This document shows positions 1-7,698 of a stretch of 64,000 nucleotides of DNA, piece after piece (the first letter of the stretch is position 1; the number at the start of each line of letters is the position of its first letter). A model generated the notes under the pieces. It saw only the letters and a program-made list of their open reading frames with translations, had not been told where the DNA came from and did no database searches. This DNA comes from Neorhizobium sp. NCHU2750 (GTDB lineage Bacteria; Pseudomonadota; Alphaproteobacteria; Rhizobiales; Rhizobiaceae). Position numbers and translations under genes: made by a program. The stretch covers positions 446,001 to 510,000 of the forward strand of contig NZ_CP030828.1 of the NCBI RefSeq assembly GCF_003597675.1. The letters are read 5' to 3'.

Positions 1-1854
1 ATGGGTGAGCCATCCCTTGGACAGGTCGCCATCGCTCACCTCGGCCAGGATCTCGCGGCTCTTCGGCCCGGACAGGATCTGGCAGGAAAAGTCGTCAGTG
101 ACATCGTCGATCGTAAAGGCTGCATCGGTGGGACGATGCTTCTTCAGCCAGTCCAGATCGTGCCACTGGGCCGTCGCCGCAGTGATCAGGAAGAAAAAGT
201 CATCGGCAAGCATCATCACCGACATTTCCGTGATGATACGGCCCTTGTCATCGGCAAAATAGGCAAGACCTATACGGCCGGGCTTTGGTACCTTGCCGGT
301 GATCAGCGATGACAGCCATTCGGTGGCGCCTTCACCCTTCACTCGGTAGCGCGAGAAGCCGGGAAGGTCGAGAATGCCGGCGGCGTCCTTTACGGCAAGA
401 CATTCCTCCTCGATCCGCGCGCTCCAGGGGCCGTTGCGGCTCCAGGTCTGGGTCGCCTCTTCCGATATGTCGTCGCCGGGCTTTGCGTACCACATGGCCC
501 GTTCCCAGCCGTTGAACGGTTTGAACTGGGCTCCGAGCGCGGCGATCCGGTCATGGATCGGCGAATGTTTCTTTCCGCGTCCAGCCGGCCAGTAATGCTT
601 GGGAAAATGCATCGCGTATTCGTGGCCATAGATCTCCATGCCCTTGTCGACGCAATATTGCTTGTCGGAGGCGAACGCCGTGTAGCGCCGCGGATCGCAG
701 CTCCACATGTCCCATTCCGTCTCGCCCTCGGTGACCCACTCGGCCAGAACCTTGCCGGCGCCGCCTGCCTGACAGATGCCGAAGGTGAAGACGCAGGCTT
801 CGAAGGCGTTCGGCACGCCGGGCATCGGCCCGATCAGCGGATTGCCATCGGGCGCATAGGGGATCGGACCGTTGATCATCTTCGACAGGCCGGCCGTGCC
901 GAGGATCGGCACTCGCTCGATCGCGTCGCTCAGATACCATTCAAGCCGATCGAGATCGTCGGGGAATAGCTGGAAGGAAAAATCATCCGGCATCGGATCG
1001 TCAGACGTTGCCCAATGGGCGCGGCAGTTCTTCTCGTAAGGGCCGAGATTCATGCCGTATTTTTCCTGGCGCAGATAATAGGAGGAATCCACATCGCGCA
1101 TCAGCGGCAACTTGTGGCCGGCCTCCTTCGACCATGCGGCAAGTTCCGGGATCTCGTCGAAGAGAATGTATTGATGGCTCATCACCATCATCGGCACATC
1201 ACGGCCGAACAATTTGCCCACTTCGCGGGCGTAATAGCCGGCGGCATTGACCACGTATTCGCACGCGATTTCGCCTTTCGGCGTCGTCAATATCCACTCG
1301 TCCTTCTCGCGGCGGGCGGCCGTGACAGGACAGAAGCGGATGACTTTCGCGCCCATGTCACGCGCACCCTTTGCCAGCGCCTGGGTAAGCTGAGCCGGGT
1401 CTATATCGCCATCATAGGGATCGTACAGTGCGCCGGTCAGTTCGTGCGTTTCAAGGAAAGGATATTTCGAGCGCATTTCGTCCGGCGAGAGAATATCCAG
1501 GTCCATGCCTTGGTAACGTCCCATCCCGACGACACACTTGAATTCGCGCAGACGCTCGCCGGTGTGTCCAAGGCGAAGCGAGCCGGTTACGTGGTAGTTC
1601 ATCGGATAATCGACGAGCTTGCCGAGGTCGCGGTAGAGCGTGGCGGAATAGCGCTGCATGTTCATGATCGACCAGGAAGACGAAAAGGTCGGCACATTGC
1701 CGGCCGCATGCCATGTGGAACCGGCGGTCAGCTCGTTTTTCTCCAGTAGAACGCAGTCCGTCCAGCCTGCTTTTGCGAGATGATAGAGCGACGACGCGCC
1801 CACCGCACCGCCACCGATAATCACCACGCGCGCCCGTCCCGGCAATTCCGACAT
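1..1854 (-). CDS. GcvT-type FAD-dependent dehydrogenase (dimethylglycine/sarcosine dehydrogenase-like), partial
   Basis: Translation from the ATG at 1854 gives 618 codons with no stop to the window edge, so the C-terminus is missing. The N-terminus has a dinucleotide-binding fold (VVIIGGGAVGASSLYHLAKAG) followed by GSTWHAAG, the motif of dimethylglycine and sarcosine dehydrogenases whose histidine carries covalent FAD. The residues at the window edge (SREILAEVSDGDLS) resemble the GcvT aminomethyltransferase half of the same two-domain family, usually about 800 residues. Such enzymes oxidatively demethylate N-methyl glycines and pass the C1 unit to tetrahydrofolate. No signal peptide is visible, so it is probably cytoplasmic. 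It is divergent from a LysR gene, which probably controls it. The family is clear; the exact substrate is not. Confidence 0.85.
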   Translation of the reverse strand, partial: MSELPGRARVVIIGGGAVGASSLYHLAKAGWTDCVLLEKNELTAGSTWHAAGNVPTFSSSWSIMNMQRYSATLYRDLGKLVDYPMNYHVTGSLRLGHTGERLREFKCVVGMGRYQGMDLDILSPDEMRSKYPFLETHELTGALYDPYDGDIDPAQLTQALAKGARDMGAKVIRFCPVTAARREKDEWILTTPKGEIACEYVVNAAGYYAREVGKLFGRDVPMMVMSHQYILFDEIPELAAWSKEAGHKLPLMRDVDSSYYLRQEKYGMNLGPYEKNCRAHWATSDDPMPDDFSFQLFPDDLDRLEWYLSDAIERVPILGTAGLSKMINGPIPYAPDGNPLIGPMPGVPNAFEACVFTFGICQAGGAGKVLAEWVTEGETEWDMWSCDPRRYTAFASDKQYCVDKGMEIYGHEYAMHFPKHYWPAGRGKKHSPIHDRIAALGAQFKPFNGWERAMWYAKPGDDISEEATQTWSRNGPWSARIEEECLAVKDAAGILDLPGFSRYRVKGEGATEWLSSLITGKVPKPGRIGLAYFADDKGRIITEMSVMMLADDFFFLITAATAQWHDLDWLKKHRPTDAAFTIDDVTDDFSCQILSGPKSREILAEVSDGDLSKGWLTH

Positions 1855-1931
1855 GCTTCAGATCCCCTTGTTTTGAAGGGAGGTTCGCAGGCGAATTGAC
1901 GTTCATCAAGCAGGCAGAAACTGCTTTATTG

Positions 1932-1946
1932 ATCGAGAATTTCGAT
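1932..1946. promoter_or_regulatory. candidate LysR operator
   Basis: Dyad ATCGA-N5-TCGAT containing a T-N11-A core, in the 127-bp gap between the FAD dehydrogenase and the divergent LysR gene. Its position and form fit a LysR binding site. Assignment is by inference only. Confidence 0.4.
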
Positions 1947-1981
1947 TAGCGTGGCACTGGTTGTCTTCTGCGGAGTTGAGT

Positions 1982-2833
1982 ATGCAGATCGAGTTGATCG
2001 AAACCTTTCTGGATTTGATGGAGACGCGCAGCTTCAACCGCACTGCCGAACGCATGAACCTCAGCCAGTCGAGCATTTCTCACCGGGTCAACGCTCTGGA
2101 AGCCGATCTGGACTGCAAGCTGTTTGTCAGGGGCAAGGGTGGCACGGTACCGACGGCTGCGGCGTTACGGTTTTTTGACCACGCCAAGGCCTTGCAGCAG
2201 AACTGGCATGAAGCGCTGAGGGCCGTGGAAGCGGCCGGCAGCTACGAACAGTCGATGCGGATCGGCATGCAGCATGATGTGGCAGAAGTCATCGGTGCGG
2301 AGTTTCTCAAGGCTTTGCGCAGGGAAATGCCCGGCACGTCCTTTTATCTCGAAGCGGATTATTCCAACCAGATGAACCGCGATCTCGGGGCGGGCGATCT
2401 GGATCTGGCTGTACTTTACACGCCTCACCATCTGCCTGATCTGCACTATGAGCGTATCGCCGATCTCTCCTATATGCTGGTCAGCACGAAAACCCACTCG
2501 CTGGAGGAGATCCTTCCCGATGATTATATCTACGCCAATTATTCGCCGGCCTTCGACCGTGCTCATCGGATGGCGATGGCACATTTGACCGCTGCTCCGC
2601 TCACGACGGGTCGCAATATGATGGTGCGCGATCTGTTACTGACGCTCGGCGGTACGGGCTATGTGCTGAAGGCGACCGCGCAGGAGATGATTTCTACCCG
2701 AAAAGCCAGCGCGGTCTCTGATGCGGTCGATCTCATGCAGACGGTATATGTCGCAACCACAGTCCGTTCGAGGCATCGTTCGCCACATCGCCGCGTGCTC
2801 CAGATCCTCTCGGAACTGGCGCAGCGCATATAG
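1982..2833 (+). CDS. LysR-family transcriptional regulator
   Basis: A 283-residue LysR protein. Residues 1-60 form the winged helix-turn-helix (IETFLDLMETRSFNRTAERM, then SQSSISHRVNALE), and the rest is the effector-binding domain. I chose the ATG at 1982 because GGAG lies six bases upstream and the usual LysR N-terminus begins there. A TTG at 1961 would add seven residues. It is divergent from the GcvT-type FAD dehydrogenase, with a T-N11-A dyad in the gap, so it is the likely regulator of that gene. The ligand cannot be told from sequence. Confidence 0.88.
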   Translation: MQIELIETFLDLMETRSFNRTAERMNLSQSSISHRVNALEADLDCKLFVRGKGGTVPTAAALRFFDHAKALQQNWHEALRAVEAAGSYEQSMRIGMQHDVAEVIGAEFLKALRREMPGTSFYLEADYSNQMNRDLGAGDLDLAVLYTPHHLPDLHYERIADLSYMLVSTKTHSLEEILPDDYIYANYSPAFDRAHRMAMAHLTAAPLTTGRNMMVRDLLLTLGGTGYVLKATAQEMISTRKASAVSDAVDLMQTVYVATTVRSRHRSPHRRVLQILSELAQRI

Positions 2834-3013
2834 GTAAACAAATGTGATTATCTGGCATTTTTTATGCTTTGTTTTTACCAGTAACAATTCGCATTCATTG
2901 AAATCGTTGGCGTTTTTTGTTGGATTATCGTTAATACTTTGTGTGTTACAGGATTCACGACAGTCTGAAGCTGTATTACCATCGGTGTTGCGAGATGATT
3001 CGCAATAACGCTG
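2834..3013. other. AT-rich intergenic segment
   Basis: A 180-bp gap that is clearly more AT-rich than its surroundings, with several T-tracts. It probably holds the end of the LysR transcript and a promoter for the next gene. I see no convincing hairpin terminator and no conserved RNA. Confidence 0.3.
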
Positions 3014-3256
3014 ATGATTAGCGAGGTTACATTGAACACATTTAGTCATGCTCAGGATCATGGCGGTTCAATCGAACACTGGGCCATGAATCGCGCACAC
3101 CAGATCGTCGTCCATCAAGGCATGCGCCTTGTCGAGGCGGCTCAAAGCCTGGACAGAAAGCAGACAAGCGCCAATACATATGCCCTTCGCGCCGCGATCA
3201 TGGAGTGCCTGATCGAGGCGATGCGCGAAGGTCCACATCCCATGGCGGCAGAATAA
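3014..3256 (+). CDS. small hypothetical protein (80 aa)
   Basis: An 80-residue, mainly helical, soluble ORF (for example HQGMRLVEAAQSLDRKQTSA) with no signal peptide, membrane span or motif I recognise. No clear Shine-Dalgarno precedes the ATG. It follows an AT-rich promoter-like gap and does not overlap any other plausible gene, which are the main reasons for keeping it. It may be a lineage-specific small protein or a chance ORF. Confidence 0.4.
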   Translation: MISEVTLNTFSHAQDHGGSIEHWAMNRAHQIVVHQGMRLVEAAQSLDRKQTSANTYALRAAIMECLIEAMREGPHPMAAE

Positions 3257-3289
3257 AATAGTCACCGAAAGTTTACCCTTGGGACTCGG

Positions 3290-4144
3290 GTGGTCCAAGG
3301 CGAGGCATCGCCCCTGCTGCATCCTGTGTTACAGTCCGGCAATCGACACTGCAGTGAATGGATTGCCATGCTTACAACACTTGCAATGTTAATGAGCCTG
3401 TCCGCGGTCAATACTGTTATGGCGCAAGCGGACAACGAGGTCGACGTCCAACTGGTGCTGGCGGTCGATACATCCCGCTCGATGGATAGCGAAGAGGCCC
3501 AAATTCAGCGTGAAGGCTATGTGTCGGCGCTGAAGCACAAGGAATTCATCGACGCGGTGAAGGACGGGCTGACCGGAAAGATCGCCATCAGCTATTTCGA
3601 ATGGGCCGGAGATGTCGTTCCCGGGTCGGTGATCGATTGGCAGGTCATCGAAAACGAGCAGGATGCCATCGCCTTTGCCGACAAGCTTGAAGCGCGTCCG
3701 CTCGAGATGCAGCGGCGAACGTCGATTTCGGCTGCAATCGCCCAGGGCGCGGCGATGCTGGTTTCAGGGCCTTATCACGGCATCCGCAAAGTGATCGACA
3801 TCTCGGGAGATGGTCCGAACAATTCCGGCAATCCGGTAGCACCCGCACGCGATAAGGCTGTCGAGGCCGGGATCATCATCAATGGCCTGGCGATCATGCT
3901 TCGGCCATCAGGCACGCCGGGCGGGCTCGATCAGTATTATGGAGATTGCGTCGTCGGAGGCCCGGGATCCTTCGTACTGCCCGTCCACAACATCGACGAC
4001 TTTGCCGTCGCGGTCCGCCGGAAGCTGGTGATGGAAGTCAGCGGCATCGGCGCGCCGCCTGCTGTTCGCCGCATTGCAGACAAGCCAGCCATGTCGGATT
4101 GCCTTGTGGGAGAAAAGCAGTGGCAGGATATGTTCGACCGGTGA
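3290..4144 (+). CDS. DUF1194 vWFA-like exported protein
   Basis: A von Willebrand factor A-like fold of the DUF1194 family. It has a MIDAS-like DTSRSM motif after the first strand (VQLVLAVDTSRSM), a central DISGDGPNNSG segment and a C-terminal helix ending LVMEVSGIG. A Sec-type signal (LTTLAMLMSLSAVNTVMAQA) shows it is exported. The start is uncertain. GTG 3290 gives 284 residues. GTG 3326 would give a signal peptide with a charged start. ATG 3368 leaves an uncharged one. No start has a strong ribosome site. The family function is unknown; metal-dependent protein binding in the periplasm is the usual inference for vWFA folds. Confidence 0.82.
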   Translation: MVQGEASPLLHPVLQSGNRHCSEWIAMLTTLAMLMSLSAVNTVMAQADNEVDVQLVLAVDTSRSMDSEEAQIQREGYVSALKHKEFIDAVKDGLTGKIAISYFEWAGDVVPGSVIDWQVIENEQDAIAFADKLEARPLEMQRRTSISAAIAQGAAMLVSGPYHGIRKVIDISGDGPNNSGNPVAPARDKAVEAGIIINGLAIMLRPSGTPGGLDQYYGDCVVGGPGSFVLPVHNIDDFAVAVRRKLVMEVSGIGAPPAVRRIADKPAMSDCLVGEKQWQDMFDR

Positions 4145-4515
4145 GAACCCATCAAGCCTTGATCCGTGAATGAAACGATTGTTATCCACTCCGGATAATA
4201 TGATTTGCGAGCTGCGCCCAAGGGGACGAATATAACCCCGGATATCGAATGGTCGGCACCGCGCTTGTATCTCCCCGGCAGATTACGGCAGAGGAAATAA
4301 CGTCAAGACGGCGGCGGCTCTTGGATGCCAGTTTGCGGCCAAATGTGTTTGATGGGGTGTAGGGCGCCCAAATGCTCTCCTGTCACATTCGTGCATAGGC
4401 CGTGACAATTCGTGTTCCAATTATTTTGGATCATTCTTCCGCCACATGCGTTAGCCAACGCTGTGTTCCCATCCGAACCCGAACGGATGGTAAGAAGACT
4501 ATAAGGAGTACAGGG
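4145..4515. other. intergenic region upstream of the DUF992 gene
   Basis: A 371-bp gap. It contains a small hairpin (TTATCC-N5-GGATAA, 4182-4198) that could end the DUF1194 transcript, and the ribosome site AAGGAG near 4503-4508 for the next gene. An in-frame upstream extension from 4402 is open but lacks a ribosome site and would bury the signal peptide, so I treat it as non-coding. Nothing else stands out. Confidence 0.4.
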
Positions 4516-5052
4516 ATGAAAAAGACACTTGCCGTAGCGCTTGCCGCATTTCCGATCGCATTCGTTGCCACCGCAGCTTCAGCTGCCGACATTATCAGCC
4601 GCCGTGACAGCGTACCGGCAGTTCAGGATACGGATCAGCGCGATGGCGTGCGCATCGGTTATCTGGATTGCTCGATCGGTGGCGGCGTAGGCTATGTCAT
4701 CGGCTCGGCAAAGGAAGCCGATTGCGTATTCAAGTCGACCATGGGCAGTGAGCCGCTCGACCATTACACGGGTGTGGTCCGCAAGATGGGCGTGGACCTT
4801 GGCTTCACCACCAGGAGCCGGCTGATCTGGGCGGTCTTTGCCCCGACTGCTGGTTATCACCATGGCTCGCTCTCTGGTCTTTATCAGGGTGCAACTGCTG
4901 AGGCGACCCTGGGTGCGGGTATCGGAGCCAACATTCTGGTTGGCGGCACCTCCGGTTCGATCCACCTGCAGACGATCAGCGTGACGGGCCAACTGGGTCT
5001 CAACGTAGCCGCCACGGGCACCTCGCTGACGTTGACGCCAGCTGACCGCTAA
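4516..5052 (+). CDS. DUF992 exported protein
   Basis: A 178-residue protein with a clear Sec signal (MKKTLAVALAAFPIAFVATA, then ASA cleavage). The mature part is a glycine-rich beta-type domain with two conserved cysteines (LDCSIGGGVGYVIGS and EADCVF) and a WAVFAP segment, matching the rhizobial DUF992 family of small periplasmic or outer-membrane-associated proteins. The start at 4516 is set by AAGGAG eight bases upstream. It is monocistronic, followed at once by a strong hairpin. Function is unknown. Confidence 0.85.
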   Translation: MKKTLAVALAAFPIAFVATAASAADIISRRDSVPAVQDTDQRDGVRIGYLDCSIGGGVGYVIGSAKEADCVFKSTMGSEPLDHYTGVVRKMGVDLGFTTRSRLIWAVFAPTAGYHHGSLSGLYQGATAEATLGAGIGANILVGGTSGSIHLQTISVTGQLGLNVAATGTSLTLTPADR

Positions 5053-5060
5053 TGCGTTTC

Positions 5061-5090
5061 AACCTGCCCCGACAATCGTCGGGGCAGGTT
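5061..5090 (+). terminator. hairpin terminator after the DUF992 gene
   Basis: Perfect 13-bp stem (AACCTGCCCCGAC / GTCGGGGCAGGTT) with a 4-base loop, 8 bases after the stop codon. The downstream T-run is short, so termination efficiency is uncertain. Confidence 0.75.
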
Positions 5091-5204
5091 GTTCCTGGCT
5101 TCGCCCTTGCGAAGCGTGGCGGCGGTCCATAACTTAGCGGAATAGATGCTTCCGTTTTTGAGGCGCATCCGCTTTGATCACTTGGTTCGTTTCAGGATTT
5201 CGCC

Positions 5205-6110
5205 ATGGATCTCGAAAAAGTCTTGCGCTCGGTTGTCGCCGTCCGTTCGTCCATTCCGGACAAAGCATTTACCGCCGGCACGCTCGGGACCAGCCGAGAA
5301 GGAAGCGGCGTCGTTATTCGCGAGAACGGGCTTGTTCTTACGATCGGTTATCTGATTACAGAGGCTGACGAGGTATGGCTGACGCGTCATGATGGTCGTG
5401 TCGTGCAGGCCTATGTCATGGCATATGACCAGGAAAGCGGTTTCGGACTTGTGCAGGCGCTTGCGCCACTCGACCTTCCTGCGCTTCCGATCGGTGATTC
5501 CGACAATGCTTCGGTCGAGGATTCGATCGTCTTTGCCGATGGTGAGGGCCAGTATGTGCGTGGCCATATCGTCGCCAAGCAGGAATTCGCGGGCTATTGG
5601 GAATATTTGCTCGACGAGGCGATTTTCATCGCGCCGGCGCATCCATCCTGGGGTGGAGCGGCCCTTATTGATGCCGAAGGGAAGCTCGTCGGGCTCGGAT
5701 CGCTGCGCCTGCAGATGAGCAAGGGCGGCGAAATTGCCGATATCAACATGGCGGTTCCGATCAACCTGCTCAAGCCCATCCTGGACGACGTGCTCAATCA
5801 GGGTGCGATCAACAAGCCGCCGCGACCATGGCTCGGCGCCTATTCCGCGGAAACCAACGGGGAAGTCGTGGTGATGAGCGTTACCGAAGACGGCCCAGCA
5901 GCCAAGGCCGGTCTGCGTCGGGGTGACGTCATTTCCGAAGTCCGCGACGGTGAAGTCGATGGGCTGGCGGACTTCTATCGCAAGGTATGGCAGAGCGGGT
6001 CTCCCGGCGCGGAGATCCCGATGCGCATCCTGCGGGACGGCCGCGAGGCGTGGCTGAGGGTCAAGTCTGCTGACCGGAACGATTTTCTGATCAAACCGTC
6101 GCTGCAATAG
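5205..6110 (+). CDS. HtrA/DegP-like protein with PDZ domain, catalytically degenerate
   Basis: A trypsin-like fold (residues about 1-195) followed by a PDZ domain (about 205-290, with GPAAKAGLRRGDVISEV). The fold aligns well with DegP, but all three catalytic positions are changed. The His loop reads LTIGYLI (Tyr49 for His), the Asp loop reads DQESGFGLVQ (Gly79 for Asp), and the oxyanion loop reads HPSWGGAAL (Trp149 for Ser). There is no signal peptide, so it should stay in the cytoplasm, unlike DegP or DegQ. It is likely a pseudoprotease acting as a peptide-binding adaptor or chaperone. AGGA lies eight bases before the ATG. It is convergent with the glycerate kinase gene. Confidence 0.85.
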   Translation: MDLEKVLRSVVAVRSSIPDKAFTAGTLGTSREGSGVVIRENGLVLTIGYLITEADEVWLTRHDGRVVQAYVMAYDQESGFGLVQALAPLDLPALPIGDSDNASVEDSIVFADGEGQYVRGHIVAKQEFAGYWEYLLDEAIFIAPAHPSWGGAALIDAEGKLVGLGSLRLQMSKGGEIADINMAVPINLLKPILDDVLNQGAINKPPRPWLGAYSAETNGEVVVMSVTEDGPAAKAGLRRGDVISEVRDGEVDGLADFYRKVWQSGSPGAEIPMRILRDGREAWLRVKSADRNDFLIKPSLQ

Positions 6111-6113
6111 CCG

Positions 6114-7373
6114 CTATCGGATCAGGATAGCCCGGAAATCATTGACGTTGGTTCCGGTCGGGCCGGTCTCGAACAAGTCGCCTGTGGCTGCAAATCCGCT
6201 ATAGCTGTCGTTGCGTTCGAGCAGCGAGCGCGGGTCCAGGCTGGTGGCGAGCAGGCGTTCGACGGTCGAGCCGTCGACAAAAGCTCCAGCATTGTTCTCC
6301 GAACCATCAATGCCGTCGGTGTCGGCCGCCAAGGCTTTGACGTCGAGACCGCTGATGCTCAGCGCGAGGGCAAGGGCGAATTCTCCGTTTCGTCCGCCTT
6401 TGCCGACCTTGGAGCGCAGTGTCACCGTTGTTTCTCCACCAGAGAGCAGCAAGGCAGGTTTGGCGAATGGTCGGTTTCGTGTGGCGATCTCGCGGGCGAG
6501 TGCCGCATGGACCATGGCAACATCGCGTGCCTCACCCTCGACTGAGTCGGACAGAATATGTGCCTTGATGCCGAAGTTTTGAGCCAGAGCCGCGGCAGCT
6601 TCCAGCGAGACGGAGGACGATGCGATGACGTAATGCTCGTTACGCGAAAAGCGTGCATCGTCCGGTCTTGGCGCTTCCGCTTCAGGAGAGTTGAGATGGG
6701 CGATAATGGCGGCCGGAAGCGACATTCGGTATCGCTCGACAATGGCGAGTGCTTCATCGCGGGTGCTGGCGTCCGGCACCGTCGGGCCCGATGCGACAAA
6801 GGCGGGATTGTCCCCGGGGATATCCGACACGATCAGGCTGACCACGCGTGACCTTGTAGCCGCAGCGAGCCTTCCCCCCTTGATGGTGGAGACGTGCTTG
6901 CGCACGACATTCATCGCCGAAATCGGTGCGCCGGAGGCAAGCAGCGCCTCGTTGAGAGCAATTTCATCATTTAGCGAGAGGCCTTCGGGAGGCGAAGGCA
7001 AAAGCGCCGATCCGCCACCGCAGATCAGCGCGATGACCAGATCCTCTTCCGAAAGGTTCTGGACTGTCTCGATCAATCGACGACTGGCTACGAGACCGGC
7101 CTCATCAGGCACCGGATGGGCGGCCTCGACAATCTCGATTGCTTCCGTGTGGCAGCCATATCCATAGCGAGTGACGACGATGCCGGTGAGTGGAGGGCCG
7201 TTCCATACCGTTTCGAGGGCGGCAGCCATCTGTGCTGCGCCCTTGCCGGCTCCGATCACTACCGTGCGTCCTTTCGCCGGTGGCGTCGGCAGATATTTTC
7301 GGATGCCGTAGATCGGATCGGCGGCCTTCACAGCCTCATCGAAGAGCCTTGCTAACAGTTGGCGATCGTCCAC
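6114..7373 (-). CDS. ttuD: glycerate 2-kinase (MOFRL family)
   Basis: A 419-residue glycerate kinase of the DUF4147-MOFRL family (TtuD/GckA). It has an N-terminal Rossmann-like region (VVIGAGKGAAQMA), a glycine-rich catalytic loop (ALICGGGSALLPSPP), the conserved VRKHVSTIKGGRLA stretch and a C-terminal MOFRL domain (LLSGGETTVTLR, GKGGRNGEFALA, AADTDGIDGS). It phosphorylates D-glycerate to 2-phosphoglycerate, in tartrate/hydroxypyruvate or serine-cycle catabolism. It is full length and stands alone between unrelated genes, ending three bases from the convergent HtrA-like gene. Confidence 0.92.
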   Translation of the reverse strand: MDDRQLLARLFDEAVKAADPIYGIRKYLPTPPAKGRTVVIGAGKGAAQMAAALETVWNGPPLTGIVVTRYGYGCHTEAIEIVEAAHPVPDEAGLVASRRLIETVQNLSEEDLVIALICGGGSALLPSPPEGLSLNDEIALNEALLASGAPISAMNVVRKHVSTIKGGRLAAATRSRVVSLIVSDIPGDNPAFVASGPTVPDASTRDEALAIVERYRMSLPAAIIAHLNSPEAEAPRPDDARFSRNEHYVIASSSVSLEAAAALAQNFGIKAHILSDSVEGEARDVAMVHAALAREIATRNRPFAKPALLLSGGETTVTLRSKVGKGGRNGEFALALALSISGLDVKALAADTDGIDGSENNAGAFVDGSTVERLLATSLDPRSLLERNDSYSGFAATGDLFETGPTGTNVNDFRAILIR

Positions 7374-7698
7374 GGCATGCCTCCATTCGCTATCAGCACG
7401 TTCTGATCATGCGACGGCAGGTGCGTCAACGGTGTTCGGAAGGGTAATCGGCTCGCCGTTCGGCGCAACGGCTGGCTAGCAGCGTCGTTCCTCAGCCGAG
7501 GCCGGATGGCCGCTCTGTATGTGCGCCGAACAATTCAGGTCTGCGAAGCCGGTAAGGACGCCGTAGCTGCAACTCTTGGAGATTTTGGACAAGCGTCTCG
7601 CCCATCCCGGTGGATGAAGCGGCTTGGCGGCATGTGGGACTTGTGCGCCTGATCATGAACGGTGCGGATATCCTCCGCACCGTGGCCATGGCTCGGCC
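7374..7698. other. intergenic region, nothing coding recognised
   Basis: A 325-bp gap between the start of the glycerate kinase gene and the end of torA, both on the minus strand. It should hold the glycerate kinase promoter's far upstream part and the torA terminator (hairpin at 7661-7681). Short ORFs of about 50-65 codons exist on both strands but have no ribosome sites or recognisable sequence. Confidence 0.4.
7661..7681 (-). terminator. hairpin downstream of torA
   Basis: Perfect 8-bp stem GGTGCGGA / TCCGCACC with a 5-base loop, 18 bases past the torA stop on the minus strand. No strong U-tract follows. Confidence 0.5.

Noticed and set aside
1855..1981. Glycine riboswitch before the GcvT-type gene
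   Set aside because: The gap is only 127 bp, is shared with a divergent LysR gene and shows no tandem aptamer-like pairing; a LysR dyad explains it better.
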